Of a stretch of 64,000 nt of DNA, positions 55,950-64,000 are shown piece after piece; position 1 is the first letter of the stretch, and every line of letters starts with the position of its first letter. The translations under genes and the position numbers were made by a program. Under the pieces are notes generated by a model. The model made no database searches. It was not told the DNA's origin and worked only from the letters and a program-made list of their open reading frames with translations. Source of the DNA: JACMLD01 sp047602295 (GTDB lineage Bacteria; Bacteroidota; Bacteroidia; Chitinophagales; Chitinophagaceae); NCBI GenBank assembly GCA_047602295.1, contig JASGHP010000001.1, positions 4,464,001 through 4,528,000 of the forward strand. The letters run 5' to 3'.

Positions 55950-56936
55950 CTAAGCCATCACAGAATTTTCTTCCTTTTCTTTTTTGAATGCCTCTCTTGG
56001 TTGTAAACCTAACAAATCGAACATCGCCATATCTTCATCAAAAGAAGGATTGGGTGTAGTCAACAATTTATCTCCGGCAAAAATAGAATTTGCACCAGCC
56101 ATAAAGCACATTGCCTGCTCTGCAACATTCATTTCAGTTCTGCCGGCACTTAACCTTACCATTGTTTTAGGCATTATAATACGGGCTGTGGCAATCATTC
56201 TTACCATATCCCAAATATCTACTTTGGCGTTATCCTGCAAGGGAGTTCCTTTCACTCTTACTAACGCATTTATGGGTACGCTTTCCGGATGCTTGGGCAG
56301 GTTGCAAAGCGTATGCAACATTCCAATCCTGTCTTCATGTGTTTCACCCAAGCCAATAATACCTCCGCTGCAAACGCTAATGCCTGCATTGCGTACATTG
56401 TCTAATGTTTGCAAACGATCTGTGTATGTTCTGGTAGTTATTATATCTCCGTAGTGTTCTTCTGATGTATCTATGTTGTGATTATAAGCGTAGAGCCCTG
56501 CATCATGCAGTTTCTTTGCCTGCTCTTCTGTAAGCATGCCCATGGTGCAGCAAACTTCCATGCCTAGAGTGTTTACACCTTTCACCATTTCTATTACCCT
56601 GTCAAAATCACGGTTATCACGTACTTCTCTCCATGCAGCACCCATGCAGAAACGGGTAGAGCCTGCCGCTTTTGCTTTTGCAGCATACTCCATCACTTCT
56701 TCTGTTTGCATCAGCGCCTGTACTTTAACGCCTGTATTATAACGAGCGGCTTGCGGGCAGTAAGCACAATCTTCGCTGCAGCCACCTGTTTTAATTGATA
56801 ACAAAGTACATACCTGCACCTCTGCTGTATTGTGATGCTTGCGATGAACAGTTGCAGCCTGGTAGATAAGTTCTAACAGTGGGGTATTGTATATTGATGC
56901 TATTTGCTCTTTGGTTGTGCCAGAAAAAGTTGCCAT
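55950..56936 (-). CDS. bioB: Biotin synthase
   Basis: A 328-residue radical SAM enzyme inserting sulfur into dethiobiotin, the last biotin step. The SAM cluster motif is C53-x3-C57-x2-C60 in GGCSEDCAYCPQ, preceded by EVQVCTLLSIKTG. Other marks: AWREVRDNRDFDRV, CCTMGMLTEEQAKKL, AYNHNIDTSEEHY, CSGGIIGLGETHEDR and VRLSAGRTEM with the 2Fe-2S ligand arginine. Last residues are family-typical. A -7 box is 17 bases upstream of the ATG. No other biotin gene is in the window. Confidence 0.97.
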   Translation of the reverse strand: MATFSGTTKEQIASIYNTPLLELIYQAATVHRKHHNTAEVQVCTLLSIKTGGCSEDCAYCPQAARYNTGVKVQALMQTEEVMEYAAKAKAAGSTRFCMGAAWREVRDNRDFDRVIEMVKGVNTLGMEVCCTMGMLTEEQAKKLHDAGLYAYNHNIDTSEEHYGDIITTRTYTDRLQTLDNVRNAGISVCSGGIIGLGETHEDRIGMLHTLCNLPKHPESVPINALVRVKGTPLQDNAKVDIWDMVRMIATARIIMPKTMVRLSAGRTEMNVAEQAMCFMAGANSIFAGDKLLTTPNPSFDEDMAMFDLLGLQPREAFKKEKEENSVMA

Positions 56937-56953
56937 TATATACTTCTTTATGG

Positions 56954-56961
56954 CAAACCTA
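56954..56961 (-). promoter_or_regulatory. Putative -7 box of bioB
   Basis: TAGGTTTG on the minus strand matches TAnnTTTG and ends 17 bases before the bioB ATG. No BirA-like operator was recognised. Confidence 0.5.
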
Positions 56962-56996
56962 CTATAAAATGTCCAACCATTAAAATGCCTGCAGGC

Positions 56997-58484
56997 TTAA
57001 TTAGGCTTATCCTTTAAAAAAATACTTGAGTCTGGCAGCATTTCGAAAGACTGTTTAAACAAAGTATTAAAAACTGTCCTGAACTGGTTAACAGCACTAA
57101 CGGAGTCTTTTAAAAGATGGTAGTCCTTACTGGGAAGATAAATGGCATTTAAGTTTTGGAAATAATGTTCATTGGATATCCCCTTTATTAGAGTTCTGTA
57201 TCCATGATCGCCCATCGCAATTATAACCGCTTTGCCTTTCGTGTTTTCCTGTACAGATGTAATTAATGCTTCAACTTTAGCATTTACATACGGCAAGTAT
57301 TCCAAATACTCTTCAGGCGTTCCATAATTATTAGTTCTCAGCACTTCTTCCCTACTCCTCAATTGATTATTTGCTGTGTAAAAAAAAGGAGCATGAGGCA
57401 TTTCAAAATGTGCATACAAAAATTTGGGCTTATTATTTTGAATAGCACTTTCATTTATTACTTGTTGCACCATCCTGTTATTACCCTCAAGAAGAGTAAA
57501 AGCACGGTCATGCGTATTTAACCAGTTCAAATTCCAATGCCAGCCAATATCGTTCATAAAACAATTGTATAAAGTCTGGTCAGTAATCAACCTGGTTTTT
57601 GAAGGGAGCAACGAAATCTCAAAAGAAGACGGCAGCCCTTCAAGATCAAAAACAGAACAGTTTACAATATCATACCCATAAGAAGACAATAATTTTATTA
57701 CTTTATTTTCTTTTATCAAAGTCCCACACTTGTTATAATCCGCTCCTTTTATTTCCGAAACATTTTCTATGTCCTTTAAATAATCCATATTAAGTATGGA
57801 TGCCATAGAAAAAGGTGTAAAGTTGTAGTTGCTAAAACTATTGGGTAATACTTTAAATCCTCGCTTTGTAAAGAAACTGTCAATGACACTATTGTCGTAA
57901 TGAAAATTGGCCAACAGGCTTTTTGTGCTGGCATACTCATCAAAAACCATAAAATAAATGTCTGGCTTTGCACAGTTGACACAATCTTTAAAAGTTATGG
58001 CATTCCCGGATTTATCAAGATACAATTTAGGCTTATCCGATTGTTTAACTTTGATTGCCAAACCGCCTGCATCCATTAAAAGATAAACGCAAAAAAGAAA
58101 ATTTAAAAAAATGCAAATCCTATTAAAACTAACTTTTGTTTTCTTAAGATAATAGATCAAAAGAAGAAACAAAAAAAATAAGAGTGGCAATAGAATAGTA
58201 TACCTGCTTAACCATTGGAAATGTATTTTTAAAAAACCATGCAAAGCACCAAAGAAAAAATAAATGGAGAAAAATGCGGTAGAAAGAAGGGCTGCTTTCA
58301 CTGCATCCTTATAAAAAAAAACTGCGATAAAATAAACGAGTACTTCAGCAACATAGTACTGTAGTAAAAGTAAAAGACAATCCTTTATTGTAATGAAAGA
58401 ATAATTGTCAACATACCCATGAAAAACAAAAAAAAGTGGCAGCAGAAAAAGGAATAATATTTTTTTTGAAAACATATTTTTCAT
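56997..58484 (-). CDS. Membrane sulfatase-like (alkaline phosphatase superfamily) protein
   Basis: A 495-residue membrane protein. About five hydrophobic helices fill residues 5-155; the soluble remainder resembles sulfatase/phosphoethanolamine-transferase folds: KPDIYFMVFDEYASTKSLL, NFTPFSMASILNMDYL, YAHFEMPHAPFFY and IIAMGDHGYRTL, the last being the metal-binding D-H pair. The nucleophile is not certain. It probably transfers or removes a group on a surface lipid or glycan. ATG at 58484 is chosen over a TTG five codons upstream. Last gene of the minus-strand group that begins with M42 peptidase. Confidence 0.8.
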   Translation of the reverse strand: MKNMFSKKILFLFLLPLFFVFHGYVDNYSFITIKDCLLLLLQYYVAEVLVYFIAVFFYKDAVKAALLSTAFFSIYFFFGALHGFLKIHFQWLSRYTILLPLLFFLFLLLIYYLKKTKVSFNRICIFLNFLFCVYLLMDAGGLAIKVKQSDKPKLYLDKSGNAITFKDCVNCAKPDIYFMVFDEYASTKSLLANFHYDNSVIDSFFTKRGFKVLPNSFSNYNFTPFSMASILNMDYLKDIENVSEIKGADYNKCGTLIKENKVIKLLSSYGYDIVNCSVFDLEGLPSSFEISLLPSKTRLITDQTLYNCFMNDIGWHWNLNWLNTHDRAFTLLEGNNRMVQQVINESAIQNNKPKFLYAHFEMPHAPFFYTANNQLRSREEVLRTNNYGTPEEYLEYLPYVNAKVEALITSVQENTKGKAVIIAMGDHGYRTLIKGISNEHYFQNLNAIYLPSKDYHLLKDSVSAVNQFRTVFNTLFKQSFEMLPDSSIFLKDKPN

Positions 58485-58527
58485 AACCAAGTACTCCAAA
58501 TGAAAATTACCAGCCGATTTTTTTAAA

Positions 58528-59931
58528 TTAGCATTTCCGCTTCATAAGGTATAACATTCTGCCTGTTCCCGGAATGGGTTGTACTTTCAGAATTTCAAGC
58601 CTGTTGCTAAATACCTTTTCAAAAGTTTCCTTGCAATAATGATCAAAAATATCTTTCCTGTCTTTTAACAACAATTGCACTTTCTCATCTTCTTTTGGCA
58701 CAAACTCAATGATAAGGACAGGTGCCATAGCTTCAAACGCAGCTGCTATCTGTTCAAAGCTTATATTCTTTCCTATAGCAAGGTGATGAACCAATGCCAA
58801 AGCCATTACTATGTCTGCTTTTGCCCGTTCTGTAAACGACGCTCTTTCAGCGTTGCTCCATCCTATGGCTGGTGAGGGATTGGCAATATCAACGCACAAT
58901 GGCAAAATGGATGATCCATTTTGCTCTTTTTTATCATTGTACAACTGATCAATGCATGCATGGTCGCTGTCTATTGCAACAGTAAATTTGCCCGCATTTG
59001 CAGCAGCTTTAGCAAACATTCCCGTATTGGTTCCTATATCAAGCAATGTTTTTCCAGGCAAATCTTTCAGCCACTCTTCTAATATTGCCAGCTTTGCTTT
59101 TGCGTAATCATGACTGAGAATAGTTTCTTCATAATAATTATTCCAACTGGTTTTTGTGGCGGGCAGCGATATTGATTCCACAAAAGATTGAAGGTTGGCA
59201 ATTATATTAAGGAGCTTTTGTTTTGTAAACAAAGGCTGTTTTTCTTTTTCTCTACCGGGCTTACTATTTACTAACCCAGGTATTTTAATATGCAGAAAAA
59301 CATTTGCATTAAACATACTTTTTGTGGGAAGTAATTTTGAAATAAGTTTTAATGGAATGCCATCCGGGTAAACCTGGAATAGTTTTAATAAATCTGAAGA
59401 ACGATACTTGGCAAGTAACAGTGGTCCGACAAAGCATTCTATAAATTGCCGATATGCTACCCAGGGCTTTGTTTCGTTGTATTTTTCAAAAGAAAGTGTA
59501 TCTATAAAAACTGCTGCTCCACTAACAAACTGAACATTAAATGGCGTAGCATCTTTTAATACCAAACCATGGCTTACTGCTGTCTTTACAAGTTCTAATG
59601 TAAGCAGAGCGGCATCTTTCCATTGAGAGAAACACCATTCGTATGGATACGAAATAAATTCAAGTTGTTCCGGTAAAAGTGTTTTATACCATTGAGCATC
59701 TCCCGTAAAATTTTCACCTATTTCAAGATGCGGAAGTATTTTTTTTTGCTTTACCAGTAAATCATACAAGCCGCTTTTTATAAATAAGTCATAATCCTGT
59801 GCATAATATTGATTCACCTGGCGGTAGACTTTTCCATCATGCTTAAAGATAAATCCTGCCGGATCACGATAAGAAGCGGGATGCTGTTGCACTTTATCAC
59901 TCATTCCCTTTCGGGTTGTCTGACTGTTCAT
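58528..59931 (-). CDS. Methyltransferase with kinase-like N-terminal region
   Basis: A 467-residue cytoplasmic protein. The C-terminal half is a class I SAM methyltransferase (GKTLLDIGTNTGMFAKAA near residue 298, then AIDSDHACIDQL and ADIVMALALVHHLA). The N-terminal half contains VLKDATPFNVQFVSGAAVFIDTLSFE, where D127-x4-N132 and D144 have the spacing of the catalytic and metal loops of kinase-like phosphotransferases. The usual HxD is KDA. No glycine loop was identified. The 5' end overlaps the small membrane protein gene by 35 bases. Confidence 0.8.
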   Translation of the reverse strand: MNSQTTRKGMSDKVQQHPASYRDPAGFIFKHDGKVYRQVNQYYAQDYDLFIKSGLYDLLVKQKKILPHLEIGENFTGDAQWYKTLLPEQLEFISYPYEWCFSQWKDAALLTLELVKTAVSHGLVLKDATPFNVQFVSGAAVFIDTLSFEKYNETKPWVAYRQFIECFVGPLLLAKYRSSDLLKLFQVYPDGIPLKLISKLLPTKSMFNANVFLHIKIPGLVNSKPGREKEKQPLFTKQKLLNIIANLQSFVESISLPATKTSWNNYYEETILSHDYAKAKLAILEEWLKDLPGKTLLDIGTNTGMFAKAAANAGKFTVAIDSDHACIDQLYNDKKEQNGSSILPLCVDIANPSPAIGWSNAERASFTERAKADIVMALALVHHLAIGKNISFEQIAAAFEAMAPVLIIEFVPKEDEKVQLLLKDRKDIFDHYCKETFEKVFSNRLEILKVQPIPGTGRMLYLMKRKC

Positions 59932-60073
59932 GTTTTTTCTTTCCGCCAAAAAACATTTTTATCCGCAGCCAGATGGTTTTAAAATAAAAAGCGACACCCA
60001 GTATGGCAGCTATAATTACCTGCACCAGGTAGCTGCCACTTCCGGGATCTATATAAAGCAAGTGTAGCATCAT
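59897..60073 (-). CDS. 58-residue small membrane protein
   Basis: A short gene running from ATG 60073 (or 60070) to TGA 59897. The protein starts LYIDPGSGSYLVQVIIAAIL, a conserved-looking YIDPGSGS motif followed by one membrane helix, and then a basic tail (KKKHEQSDN). The start codon overlaps the stop of the M42 gene as TAATG, and the 3' end overlaps the methyltransferase start by 35 bases, so translation is probably coupled on both sides. Similar YIDPGSGS proteins occur near membrane phosphatase-type genes, as I recall. Function unknown. Confidence 0.78.
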   Translation of the reverse strand: MMLHLLYIDPGSGSYLVQVIIAAILGVAFYFKTIWLRIKMFFGGKKKHEQSDNPKGNE

Positions 60074-61179
60074 TAAAGATAACTAAGGTTTGTCTTAGGT
60101 GTTAAAGTTAGCAAAGTCTCATACATCAGTTGTATTGTGTTTTCAATGTCAGATTTATGCAGCACTTCCACCGTAGTGTGCATGTAACGCAGCGGAATAG
60201 AAATCAATACAGAAGGGCAACCGTCATTGGCATAAGCAAATGAGTCAGTGTCTGTGCCAGTGCTTCTGCTTACTGCCCGCAACTGAACGGCAATTTTCGC
60301 TTTTGCTGCAGTATCCTGCACCAAATTTAATAGCTTATTGTGTACTGCGGGGCCATATGCAAGTGAAGGGCCTTTACCACAGGCAACATCGCCTTCCACA
60401 ATTTTATTAATCATGGGTGTTGTAGTATCGTGTGTAACGTCTGTAATAATAGCCACGTTTGGTTTAATACGACGGGCTATCATTTCTGCACCACGTAATC
60501 CAACTTCTTCCTGCACGGCATTTACGATGTAAAGCGCATAAGGCAGTTTCTTTTTATTTTCTTTCAACAGTCTTGCAACCTCTGCAATCATAAAACCTCC
60601 TACCCTGTTATCAAAAGCTCTTCCAACATAATACCCGTTGGCCAACTCTGCGAAACCATCCTGGTATGTAACTACAGCGCCAATGTGCACGCCCAGCTCT
60701 TCTAATTCCTTTTTATTTCTTGCACCCGTATCCAGGAAAAGGTTGTCTACTTTTGGCACTTGTTCTTTTTCGCTACTGCCCAGGCGTGTATGAATGGCAG
60801 GCCATCCAAAAACTGCTGGCACCGGCCCCTTCTTTCCATGAATAAAAACACGCTGTGCCGGTGCAACCTGGTGATCTACTCCTCCGTTTCGTTTCAGGTA
60901 TATAAGGCCGTCGTTAGTAATATAGTTTACAAACCAGCTTATCTCGTCTGCATGTGCTTCAATTACTACTTTAAATGGTGCATCAGGATTTATAACTCCT
61001 ACTGCTGTGCCATATGGATCAGTAAAAAAACTGTCTGTATATGGTTTTAAATAATCCAGCCAAAGTTTCTGCCCGCTGCTTTCAAATCCTACAGGAGAGG
61101 CATTGTTGATATAATTTTTCAAAAAGCTCAATGAGCTATCTGTAAGTATCGATTTTTCTTTCTTTACTGCTTTTGCCAT
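60073..61179 (-). CDS. M42 family metallopeptidase
   Basis: A 368-residue cytoplasmic aminopeptidase of the M42 (glutamyl aminopeptidase/FrvX) family. Metal and catalytic residues: IEAHADEISWF, GRAFDNRVGGF, NAVQEEVGLRGA (Glu-Glu pair), ITDVTHDTTTP and the late YMHTTVEVLHKSDIE. Members form large tetrahedral dodecamers. It heads the minus-strand unit and its stop overlaps the start of the small membrane protein. Confidence 0.94.
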   Translation of the reverse strand: MAKAVKKEKSILTDSSLSFLKNYINNASPVGFESSGQKLWLDYLKPYTDSFFTDPYGTAVGVINPDAPFKVVIEAHADEISWFVNYITNDGLIYLKRNGGVDHQVAPAQRVFIHGKKGPVPAVFGWPAIHTRLGSSEKEQVPKVDNLFLDTGARNKKELEELGVHIGAVVTYQDGFAELANGYYVGRAFDNRVGGFMIAEVARLLKENKKKLPYALYIVNAVQEEVGLRGAEMIARRIKPNVAIITDVTHDTTTPMINKIVEGDVACGKGPSLAYGPAVHNKLLNLVQDTAAKAKIAVQLRAVSRSTGTDTDSFAYANDGCPSVLISIPLRYMHTTVEVLHKSDIENTIQLMYETLLTLTPKTNLSYL

Positions 61180-61256
61180 ATTATTGAGATTGAATTTTTA
61201 AAACTGTTCTGTATTTGCTCAAACTGTTTCCAGTTTACTAATAGCGTCAAAAATAC

Positions 61257-62096
61257 TTAAATATCGCCCACAATCATCAAAAGACCAGAGAGCATCATTA
61301 ACCCATCCAGCACAAAATAATAGAGATAGTCTGAAAAATGTGTTTTTGCATACCTGTAAAGCGCTGCCACCAATATGCCTGGCACCAACAAAAGAATTAG
61401 TATAAAAATGCTGTGGCCAGACCGGTAAAGCAATGTAGTAAACAATAAAAACAGTAACAGGGAGCCTGCAAATAAATTATCAATTCCTCTTTCATTGAAC
61501 CAGGTTATCATGCTGCGTATGCCGTCTGCCTTATCGTCTTCCCTATCACGGTAATCAAAAAGAATGCAGATTGCATAAATCAGGAAAAAGCGGCTGCATG
61601 CCAGCCATGTAAATCCATGTTGCCAGTTTGTATTGCTGATTAACACGGGCAACAGAGTGGTTATATACATCCATACAAAAGCAAGGAAAATGGTTTTACC
61701 CACTGCTATGCGTCTTAGTGCTATAAAAATCTTTTGTGGAATTTTAGGAGCGGAATAAAGAAAAGTTACAAATGCACCAATGGCAATCCATAACCAATGT
61801 TGCCTTATCATTACAAATGAAATGCCCGCTCCAATCAGTCCTACAAAATACAATACCAGGTGAAGCCATTTGTATTGTAAAGCCCAGGTTAATCTTTCTG
61901 AACTTGTTGCAGAATGATTGGTAAGCCACCAATGAAAATTATAGCTGCAAATGGTTGAGAAAAAAACAAACACATAGAAAGCCGGAGCTATGGCTACAGA
62001 TGGAAAAAGCAGGTGCACCTGGTATACCATTACAACAGCACAGAAGGCTATATAGAGGCTACTGAATAAAAAGAAATTAAATATGCTTTTCAGCAT
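61257..62096 (-). CDS. Divergent UbiA-like membrane prenyltransferase
   Basis: A 279-residue protein with about eight to nine hydrophobic segments. The second aspartate-rich loop is clear (LFDYRDREDDKADGIRS), and YSAPKIPQK is the usual UbiA feature before it. The first NDxxDxxxD motif is missing: the corresponding loop reads NFHWWLTNHSATSS. So binding of a prenyl diphosphate may be changed. No quinone gene is next to it. It lies between M42 and lipoprotein genes, same strand. Confidence 0.75.
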   Translation of the reverse strand: MLKSIFNFFLFSSLYIAFCAVVMVYQVHLLFPSVAIAPAFYVFVFFSTICSYNFHWWLTNHSATSSERLTWALQYKWLHLVLYFVGLIGAGISFVMIRQHWLWIAIGAFVTFLYSAPKIPQKIFIALRRIAVGKTIFLAFVWMYITTLLPVLISNTNWQHGFTWLACSRFFLIYAICILFDYRDREDDKADGIRSMITWFNERGIDNLFAGSLLLFLLFTTLLYRSGHSIFILILLLVPGILVAALYRYAKTHFSDYLYYFVLDGLMMLSGLLMIVGDI

Positions 62097-62123
62097 GAAT
62101 CAAGAAAGGTGGTAAATAATCAA

Positions 62124-62591
62124 TTAATCAGTTCTAAGAACGATTATCCTGCCGGTGGATACTGTGTCACTTACATTGCCAGCTTTATCGTGTATCCATA
62201 TTTTAATATTCAAAGTATCTGGCTCTTTTGTAACAGGATTTGAACCGGGTTGATCCGGGGCAGCTATGGCAGATTTCAAATAATTTTCGTAAGCAAGATC
62301 TACCCCTATTTCACCTTTATCATAATTGGGAAAATCAGGTATTTTAAACTTTAAAGAATCACGCACGGTAGCTACAACCCTTTGGTTAAGCCTGATTTTT
62401 TTCAGAAATAACGTATCGCTGATATCGCCTTCTTTATCTGTATATGAAAGGGTGATATTAAGATTGCCACCAACAGGCACAGTTGTACTGCTAAGCGATT
62501 TTATTGATATTTGCGGCTTGGTTTGAAACTTACTTTTGTTGCAGGCAATCAGCACAATCAGCACAAAACCGGGTATTAATATTTTTTTCAT
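62124..62591 (-). CDS. Lipoprotein of unknown function
   Basis: A 155-residue lipoprotein with lipobox LIAC (cysteine near residue 17). The mature part is beta-rich (ISIKSLSSTTVPVGGNLNITLSYTDKEGDISDTLF), like an Ig or PKD-type fold. No family recognised. ATG at 62591 is used; a TTG two codons earlier is weaker. It is divergent from the LuxE-like gene with only 28 bases between starts. Confidence 0.72.
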   Translation of the reverse strand: MKKILIPGFVLIVLIACNKSKFQTKPQISIKSLSSTTVPVGGNLNITLSYTDKEGDISDTLFLKKIRLNQRVVATVRDSLKFKIPDFPNYDKGEIGVDLAYENYLKSAIAAPDQPGSNPVTKEPDTLNIKIWIHDKAGNVSDTVSTGRIIVLRTD

Positions 62592-62607
62592 ATTCAAATG
62601 TTATCAA

Positions 62608-62615
62608 CAAATTTA
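62608..62615 (-). promoter_or_regulatory. Putative -7 box of the lipoprotein gene
   Basis: TAAATTTG on the minus strand fits TAnnTTTG, 16 bases from the ATG at 62591 and inside the 28-base divergent gap. The plus-strand gene may use TACTTTTG at 62531-62538, within the lipoprotein gene. Confidence 0.45.
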
Positions 62616-62619
62616 GACG

Positions 62620-63621
62620 ATGCCTATTGAATTACCTAACATCTCTGGTGAATGGATTGATAAAATTTTCCGTTTAAAACCGGCTTCTTTTGAAGCAATG
62701 GCCCTTGAAACCTTTGTTTATCAATATCACCACAATACCATATACGCACAATACGCCAATGCAGTTGGAAAATCACCTGCAAATGTTAAGGCACTTCAGG
62801 ATATCCCTTTTCTGCCTATACGTTTTTTCAAATCGCACCAAGTGACAAGTGGAGATTTTGTGCCGGAAGCTGTATTTGAAAGCAGCGGCACTACGCAAAC
62901 TATCAATAGCAAACATTATGTAAAAAGCCTGGCAATTTACAGGGAGAGTTTCTTACGTGCTTTTGAACATTTTTATGGCGATATAAAAGATTGGTGCATT
63001 ATAGGTTTGCTGCCATCATACCTGGAAAGAAGCAATTCTTCATTGGTAGTAATGGCTGATGAACTTATAAAAAGAAGTAACCACAGCGAAAGTGGTTTTT
63101 ATTTGTATGAACATGAAAAATTAACCAACGCTTTACAACAACTGGAAGCAAAAAAGCAAAAAACATTGCTCCTGGGCGTTACGTTCGCCCTGCTCGACTT
63201 TGCAGATGATTACCCGCAAAAACTTCAACATACCATTGTAATGGAAACAGGCGGTATGAAAGGCCGACGTGAAGAATGGACAAGACAACAGGTGCATGAT
63301 TTTCTTACGGCACAATTAGGTGTTCCTGTTATTCACTCAGAATATGGAATGACGGAATTACTCTCCCAAGCTTATTCTGATGGCAATGGCATTTTCCGTT
63401 GTCCGGATTGGATGAAAATTGTATTAAGAGCAGATGATGATCCTCTACAGCTTTCAGAAAGCAATACAGGCATCATCAATGTAATAGACCTGGCGAATAT
63501 CTATTCTTGTTCTTTTATTGCCACAGACGATGCCGGCAAATTGTATAAAGATGGCAGCTTTGAAGTTATAGGCAGAACAGATAATTCTGATTTGCGCGGC
63601 TGCAGTTTGATGACGCTTTAA
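62620..63621 (+). CDS. LuxE-like acyl-protein synthetase/acyltransferase
   Basis: A 333-residue protein of the LuxE/acyl-AMP-forming superfamily. VFESSGTTQTINSKHYV matches the phosphate-binding SSGTT loop; VIHSEYGMTELLSQAY matches the adenylate motif; LANIYSCSFIATDDAG follows. LuxE activates fatty acids and passes them to a reductase; other members act in surface lipid or pigment assembly. There is no luciferase or reductase gene here, so the role is open. It starts 28 bases from the divergent lipoprotein gene. Confidence 0.85.
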   Translation: MPIELPNISGEWIDKIFRLKPASFEAMALETFVYQYHHNTIYAQYANAVGKSPANVKALQDIPFLPIRFFKSHQVTSGDFVPEAVFESSGTTQTINSKHYVKSLAIYRESFLRAFEHFYGDIKDWCIIGLLPSYLERSNSSLVVMADELIKRSNHSESGFYLYEHEKLTNALQQLEAKKQKTLLLGVTFALLDFADDYPQKLQHTIVMETGGMKGRREEWTRQQVHDFLTAQLGVPVIHSEYGMTELLSQAYSDGNGIFRCPDWMKIVLRADDDPLQLSESNTGIINVIDLANIYSCSFIATDDAGKLYKDGSFEVIGRTDNSDLRGCSLMTL

Positions 63622-63646
63622 TAAAAATGCTTCTGTTCAGGTTATC

Positions 63647-64000
63647 CTATTCTATTGCAGATGCAGCAACATCGGTAATGCTCATACTATTTTTTTGCTG
63701 AAGGAAGGCAATTACCCTGCATTGATTTGCTGCTACACCAACGGGCAGCGCTAAGCTGATGTTACCAGTGCCGCTGGATACCGTTTTAAAGCTGCGTACC
63801 ACATCAATATGCTCAAGCAATTTGCCTTTATTCTCTCCTCTTGTAACGGTGCTCTTTGCCTGCAGTTGCACCAATGCAATGCACAAAACAGTTTTATCAT
63901 CAACTTCAGTTTTGTAATTAATCAACAGCTTCGCGGCTTCACCATTTTTTGCAGATAATACTATTTTGGATGCTGCTTTTGTTTTCAGTTCGCTTTCTAC
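63647..64000 (-). CDS. DUF1223-like protein, 5' end cut by window edge
   Basis: The last 117 residues of a protein whose frame runs off the right edge. The visible part (VESELKTKAASKIVLSAKNG, then CIALVQLQAKSTVTRGENKGKLLEHIDVVRSF) matches the C-terminal beta-domain of DUF1223 proteins, thioredoxin-fold-associated secreted proteins of unknown role. It converges on the LuxE-like gene across 25 bases. Confidence 0.7.
   Translation of the reverse strand, partial: VESELKTKAASKIVLSAKNGEAAKLLINYKTEVDDKTVLCIALVQLQAKSTVTRGENKGKLLEHIDVVRSFKTVSSGTGNISLALPVGVAANQCRVIAFLQQKNSMSITDVAASAIE

Overview
The window looks like chromosome from a Bacteroidota bacterium, most likely Chitinophagaceae-like. The evidence is a SusC/SusD pair with glycoside hydrolases, a PorQ homologue (type IX secretion), an HYC_CC_PP-type protein, AT-rich DNA, repeated -7 boxes of the form TAnnTTTG, and few Shine-Dalgarno sequences. 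No tRNA, rRNA, CRISPR array, intact insertion sequence or phage was seen. Several genes appear to use TTG starts or to start further in than their longest open frame; chosen starts are explained per gene.

Layout. 1-5.5 kb: housekeeping rpsO-pnp (pnp cut by the left edge), two overlapping glycosyltransferases and an FtsE-type ATPase. 5.7-26.8 kb: a polysaccharide utilisation locus (PUL) with GH36, three GH29, GH92 and xylosidase-like GH3 enzymes, SusC/SusD, a ROK regulator, and a divergent DUF5107-TPR protein. All the enzymes are exo-acting; they would strip terminal fucose, mannose, galactose and probably xylose from a branched glycan. 26.9-36.4 kb: mixed small genes, a gamma-glutamyltransferase and a lone TonB-dependent receptor. 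36.5-45.2 kb: a group with an esterase, an ATP-grasp ligase, a GCS2-type carboxylate-amine ligase, a class I glutamine amidotransferase and a second, divergent ATP-grasp-like protein, with an amidohydrolase, an SGNH hydrolase and a cupin. This is the best candidate for an undescribed pathway and would make or remodel a small amide- or peptide-linked metabolite. 45.6-48.3 kb: a metal/thiol envelope group (HYC_CC_PP protein, HMA protein, TlpA-like protein, outer-membrane protein). 48.4-56.9 kb: putative porin, purine nucleoside phosphorylase, Lon, PorQ, a stand-alone receiver and BioB. 57.0-61.2 kb: a tightly coupled minus-strand group (M42 peptidase, 58-residue membrane protein, kinase-like/methyltransferase fusion, membrane sulfatase-like protein). 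61.3-64.0 kb: a divergent UbiA-like protein, a lipoprotein, a LuxE-like acyl-protein synthetase and a partial DUF1223 protein.

Intergenic DNA is rich in hairpins. Some are conventional terminators. Others are palindromic elements built from short repeated words, mostly between stop codons or around the amidoligase genes. Two perfect palindromes upstream of the ROK regulator are candidate operators. All functional calls rest on reading motifs and family resemblance; no database search was run.
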